Below are positions 6,157-7,868 of a DNA stretch of 7,868 bases, one piece after another (positions within the stretch are counted from its first letter, which is position 1; every line of letters begins with the position of its first letter). Origin of the DNA: an uncultured Flavobacteriales bacterium. Its GTDB lineage: Bacteria; Bacteroidota; Bacteroidia; Flavobacteriales_D; Sanyastnellaceae. The stretch lies in the NCBI GenBank assembly GCA_937974555.1, contig CALJKR010000056.1, positions 1 to 7,868 on the forward strand, in the 5' to 3' direction. Below the pieces are notes generated by a model that worked only from the letters and a program-made list of their open reading frames with translations, searched no databases and was not told the DNA's origin. The position numbers and the translations under genes are program-made.

Positions 6157-6885
6157 AAAAATCTCTTCTTCATCCTATTACTACTCCATCTGACGGGTTG
6201 CGGTTTTCAGGGGCGCAAGTACACCACAGGGCATTATTGGGAAAGCGGGAATAAGAATGAGTATGAAAAGCAGAATGAGAAACCTGAGAAGAATGAGAAA
6301 CAGAAAGAGAATGGGAATGAGGAATTGAAAAAGAATGAGAATGAGAATGAGAAACAGAAAGAGGTGCAAATCGTAATTGAACCCGGGATAGCATCTGAAG
6401 AGAAGTTTTCCAATAACATTCAAATAAAAACTCAAGAATTATTGGACACTATCGTTCCTGGGCAGAATCATTCGAAGAGCGCTGAAAAAATTCCCTCGGA
6501 AATTTTAGATCCCATCGAACTCGCGACTCAACAAATTATACCTATCAGTTTATGGTCATTCCTTTCTTTCGCCATGTCTGCATTAGGCGCCCTTCTTACC
6601 ATGGAAGAAATTTCCGTAGTGGCAGGGCCCATTTTGATGGTTATTTCCATTTTTCTATTGATTCGCTATTTTTCCAAAATCAGCAAATGGAGTAAAAAGG
6701 CATTCGAAATTAGAAAGAATCTCAAAAAAAACTTATCCCAAAATCCAAAGCCAAAATGGGCACCACGAGTAAGTAATAAAATTTTCTTTCTTGATATGCT
6801 AGAACTAATCGGATACTTTTTTCTAATACTCACTCTTTTGACCATCACAGGCGTAATAATGACCATATTGTATTTTGCTGGCTAA
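6103..6885 (+). CDS. Array lipoprotein 3: lipobox, GRKYTTGHYW motif, Lys/Glu/Asn repeat linker, three membrane helices
   Basis: Function not recognised. This is a 260-residue protein. The signal peptide is unusually long for the array (MKKHFDHRNGALSC then hydrophobic FFILLLLHL), with lipobox HLTGC and lipidated Cys33. No alternative ATG exists before the lipobox, and the promoter at 6056-6086 supports ATG 6103. The block CGFQGRKYTTGHYW spans residues 33-46. Residues 49-88 are almost purely Lys, Glu, Asn and Gln, including NENENE. DTIVP lies at 115-119. Hydrophobic helices are at about 147-165, 170-190 and 235-257, with a strongly basic loop (SKISKWSKKAFEIRKNLKKN) between the last two. If the lipidated end faces the periplasm and all three helices cross, that basic loop would also be periplasmic, against the positive-inside rule, so topology is open. 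Copy 4 follows after 13 bp. Confidence 0.88.
   Translation: MKKHFDHRNGALSCTIFFKNLFFILLLLHLTGCGFQGRKYTTGHYWESGNKNEYEKQNEKPEKNEKQKENGNEELKKNENENEKQKEVQIVIEPGIASEEKFSNNIQIKTQELLDTIVPGQNHSKSAEKIPSEILDPIELATQQIIPISLWSFLSFAMSALGALLTMEEISVVAGPILMVISIFLLIRYFSKISKWSKKAFEIRKNLKKNLSQNPKPKWAPRVSNKIFFLDMLELIGYFFLILTLLTITGVIMTILYFAG
6199..6300 (+). repeat. 102-bp repeat, copy A (pairs with 7767-7868)
   Basis: This stretch, from the lipobox Cys codon of lipoprotein 3, is identical to 7767-7868 at all but two positions (AAG/AAA for Lys and AGC/ATC, Ser/Ile). Similarity stops abruptly just upstream of the Cys codon, where the signal peptide sequences are unrelated. Copy B runs to the window edge, so the repeat is at least 102 bp long. 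The first 42 bp (6199-6240) are the shared 14-codon block. Confidence 0.95.
6241..6363 (+). repeat. Purine-rich low-complexity tract of GAATGAGAA-like units
   Basis: The plus strand is almost entirely A and G here, with irregular GAATGAGAAA, CAGAAAGAG and AATGAG units encoding the Lys/Glu/Asn/Gln linker of lipoprotein 3. Shorter relatives occur in lipoprotein 4 (about 7030-7110) and lipoprotein 5 (7815-7868). The tract can expand or contract in frame. Confidence 0.85.
6334..6351 (+). repeat. In-frame hexanucleotide microsatellite (AATGAG x3)
   Basis: Three perfect AATGAG units encode Asn-Glu three times (residues 78-83 of lipoprotein 3). It lies in the same linker region as the AGCGAG repeat of lipoprotein 2, though the unit sequence differs. 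Confidence 0.85.
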
Positions 6886-6898
6886 TGCTAAAACGAAC

Positions 6899-7684
6899 AT
6901 GGAGATGAACAACTATAATAAAAAAACATTTTTGAGCTTTTGGCTTGTACCATTAACATTGGTATTCATGCTTTGCTCGAGCTGCGGTTTTCAGGGACGC
7001 AAGTACACTACAGGGCATTATTGGAATGGGCGGAATGAGATTGTGTACGAGAAACAGAAGGAGAATGAGGAATTGAATGCAAAGAAGAATGAGAAAGAGA
7101 GCGCAATGAATCAAAGCATTGTATCAGAAGAGACGTTTTCGTCTAAAATTAATGAAATAAATAGTGCCGTTGTAATAAAAGAAGAGCAAAAATTAATTGC
7201 TCCCCCTTCAAGATCTCAAACAAATCATTTGCTCAGGAATACCCATGATGAGTCCCCAAGTACAATCGAAATTCCAGATGAAATAGAAAGGGAAACTGTT
7301 CCCCTTGCACTTTTAAATAAGCATAAAACCATCAATCGACAGATTACATGGGGCCTTGTGATTTCCAGTTTTTCATTTGACATCTTTGGTGCAATTGTCG
7401 GTCTAGGTGTAAATGAGCCAGATTTAATTTTCATTCCCATAATCGCATTGTGCATTTTACCTTTCTTTCTTTTTCCGCAACTCAAAAAATTAAAATTATC
7501 AATCAGAAATTTCCGGCAGGAGTTAGAAACCTATAAATCTACCAACGCAGAAAAAAATTGGTTTAAAAAAGAAAAAAGCTACCTAGGAAATATTGATTTA
7601 CTTCACGGGGTAATTGTAGCGATTTCAATATCATTTATACTTCTTTCCCTTTTAATGATCAACGCATTTTATGCAGGTGGATAA
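6899..7684 (+). CDS. Array lipoprotein 4: lipobox, GRKYTTGHYW motif, charged linker, three membrane helices
   Basis: Function not recognised. From ATG 6899 it is 261 residues; ATG 6905 is equally possible, and an upstream TTG at 6875 overlapping the previous gene is unlikely. The signal peptide is MEMNNYNKK, hydrophobic FLSFWLVPLTLVFML and lipobox CSSC, with Cys29 lipidated. CGFQGRKYTTGHYW spans residues 29-42. A Lys/Glu/Asn linker follows (43-70, EKQKENEELNAKKNEKE), less repetitive than copy 3, then ERETVPLAL (130-138), perhaps the counterpart of DTIVP. Hydrophobic helices lie at about 149-170, 175-193 and 235-257. The loop between the last two is basic and could form an amphipathic helix (LKKLKLSIRNFRQELETYKS). 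The architecture is the same as copy 3, but the C-terminal half has diverged widely, in contrast to the near-identical 14-codon block. It starts 13 bp after copy 3; no promoter is visible. Confidence 0.87.
   Translation: MEMNNYNKKTFLSFWLVPLTLVFMLCSSCGFQGRKYTTGHYWNGRNEIVYEKQKENEELNAKKNEKESAMNQSIVSEETFSSKINEINSAVVIKEEQKLIAPPSRSQTNHLLRNTHDESPSTIEIPDEIERETVPLALLNKHKTINRQITWGLVISSFSFDIFGAIVGLGVNEPDLIFIPIIALCILPFFLFPQLKKLKLSIRNFRQELETYKSTNAEKNWFKKEKSYLGNIDLLHGVIVAISISFILLSLLMINAFYAGG
6983..7024 (+). repeat. Conserved 14-codon block, copy 4
   Basis: Encodes CGFQGRKYTTGHYW with only two silent differences from 6199-6240 (GGA for GGG, ACT for ACC). The codons before it and the linker after it differ from copy 3, so the near-identity is confined to this block. 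Confidence 0.9.
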
Positions 7685-7706
7685 TTACCAAACAAAACAT
7701 AATCAT

Positions 7707-7868
7707 ATGAAACACAGAACATTTACATACATCTCATTTATTTTCATCATCCTATTTTCCATTGGCTGCGGTTTTCAGGGGCGCAAATACACCACAGGGC
7801 ATTATTGGGAAATCGGGAATAAGAATGAGTATGAAAAGCAGAATGAGAAACCTGAGAAGAATGAGAAA
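7707..7868 (+). CDS. Array lipoprotein 5 (N-terminal 54 residues; truncated by window edge)
   Basis: This open frame starts at ATG 7707, 22 bp after lipoprotein 4, and runs off the right edge after 54 codons. It has a clear lipoprotein signal: MKHR, hydrophobic TFTYISFIFIILF, lipobox SIGC, lipidated Cys21. The block CGFQGRKYTTGHYW spans residues 21-34, followed by EIGNKNEYEKQNEKPEKNEK, which differs from lipoprotein 3 only by Ile for Ser. The signal peptide and upstream DNA are unrelated to copy 3, so it is a mosaic rather than a simple whole-gene duplicate. The C-terminal membrane region expected from its relatives is outside the window. Function unknown. The array probably continues further right. 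Confidence 0.88.
   Translation, partial: MKHRTFTYISFIFIILFSIGCGFQGRKYTTGHYWEIGNKNEYEKQNEKPEKNEK
7767..7868 (+). repeat. 102-bp repeat, copy B (pairs with 6199-6300)
   Basis: Matches 6199-6300 at all but two positions and ends only because the window ends. It lies 1,568 bp downstream of copy A in direct orientation. Homologous recombination between the copies would delete lipoprotein 4 and fuse the signal peptide of copy 3 to the rest of copy 5. Confidence 0.95.

Noticed and set aside
6241..6363. Repeat tract as a possible CRISPR array
   Set aside because: Units are short, irregular, purine-only and in frame with the coding sequence; there are no regular spacers and no cas genes.
6170..6435. 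Minus-strand frames rich in Ser-His or Phe-Leu-Ile repeats
   Set aside because: These are mirror images of the purine-rich GAATGAGAA tract in lipoprotein 3; the repetitive protein is a by-product of the DNA repeat and has no promoter or start context.
6875..6898. TTG start for lipoprotein 4 inside the end of lipoprotein 3
   Set aside because: ATG codons at 6899 and 6905 already give a complete lipoprotein signal, and the extra residues add nothing recognisable.

Overview
The window looks like a chromosome segment from a Bacteroidota (Bacteroidetes) bacterium. Three things suggest this. A promoter at 6056-6086 matches the phylum-specific form (TTTG, 19-nt spacer, TATATTTG). Most genes lack a Shine-Dalgarno sequence and have very short leaders. 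The proteins are typical of the phylum: a barrel-like outer-membrane protein, a GH38-type exported glycosidase and many lipoproteins. The genus cannot be read from the sequence. No rRNA, tRNA, insertion sequence, integrase or CRISPR array is visible.

Layout. On the minus strand, 1-842 is the 5' part of an exported, probably beta-barrel protein that runs off the left edge. A 119-bp divergent intergenic region (843-961) follows, and everything to its right is on the plus strand. First comes a YgiD-type extradiol dioxygenase (962-1855). Next, 25 bp later, is a large secreted GH38-like glycoside hydrolase (1881-4700). From 4654 to the right edge there is a tandem array of five related lipoprotein genes (4654-5340, 5342-6049, 6103-6885, 6899-7684, 7707-right edge). 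The spacing from the dioxygenase to the second lipoprotein gene is so tight (25 bp, an overlap, 1 bp) that a single transcript is likely. The third lipoprotein gene has its own promoter.

The most unusual part is the array. Each member has a lipobox cysteine followed at once by a 14-residue block (CGxxxR[RK]YTxGxxW), then a charged hypervariable linker, then two or three hydrophobic helices. In copies 3, 4 and 5 the 14-codon block is almost identical at the DNA level, while the signal peptide just before it is unrelated. Copies 3 and 5 stay identical at all but two of 102 positions, up to the window edge. The linkers contain purine-rich, in-frame hexanucleotide repeats. This suggests duplication plus gene conversion and repeat slippage producing a variable family of membrane-anchored proteins. 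Its function is unknown.

The third copy also carries an inverted repeat inside its promoter and two mutually exclusive hairpins over its first codons, the second followed by a T-run. Together these look like a regulated expression switch, but that is inference. No biochemical link between the dioxygenase, the glycosidase and the lipoproteins can be seen beyond their sharing a probable transcript.
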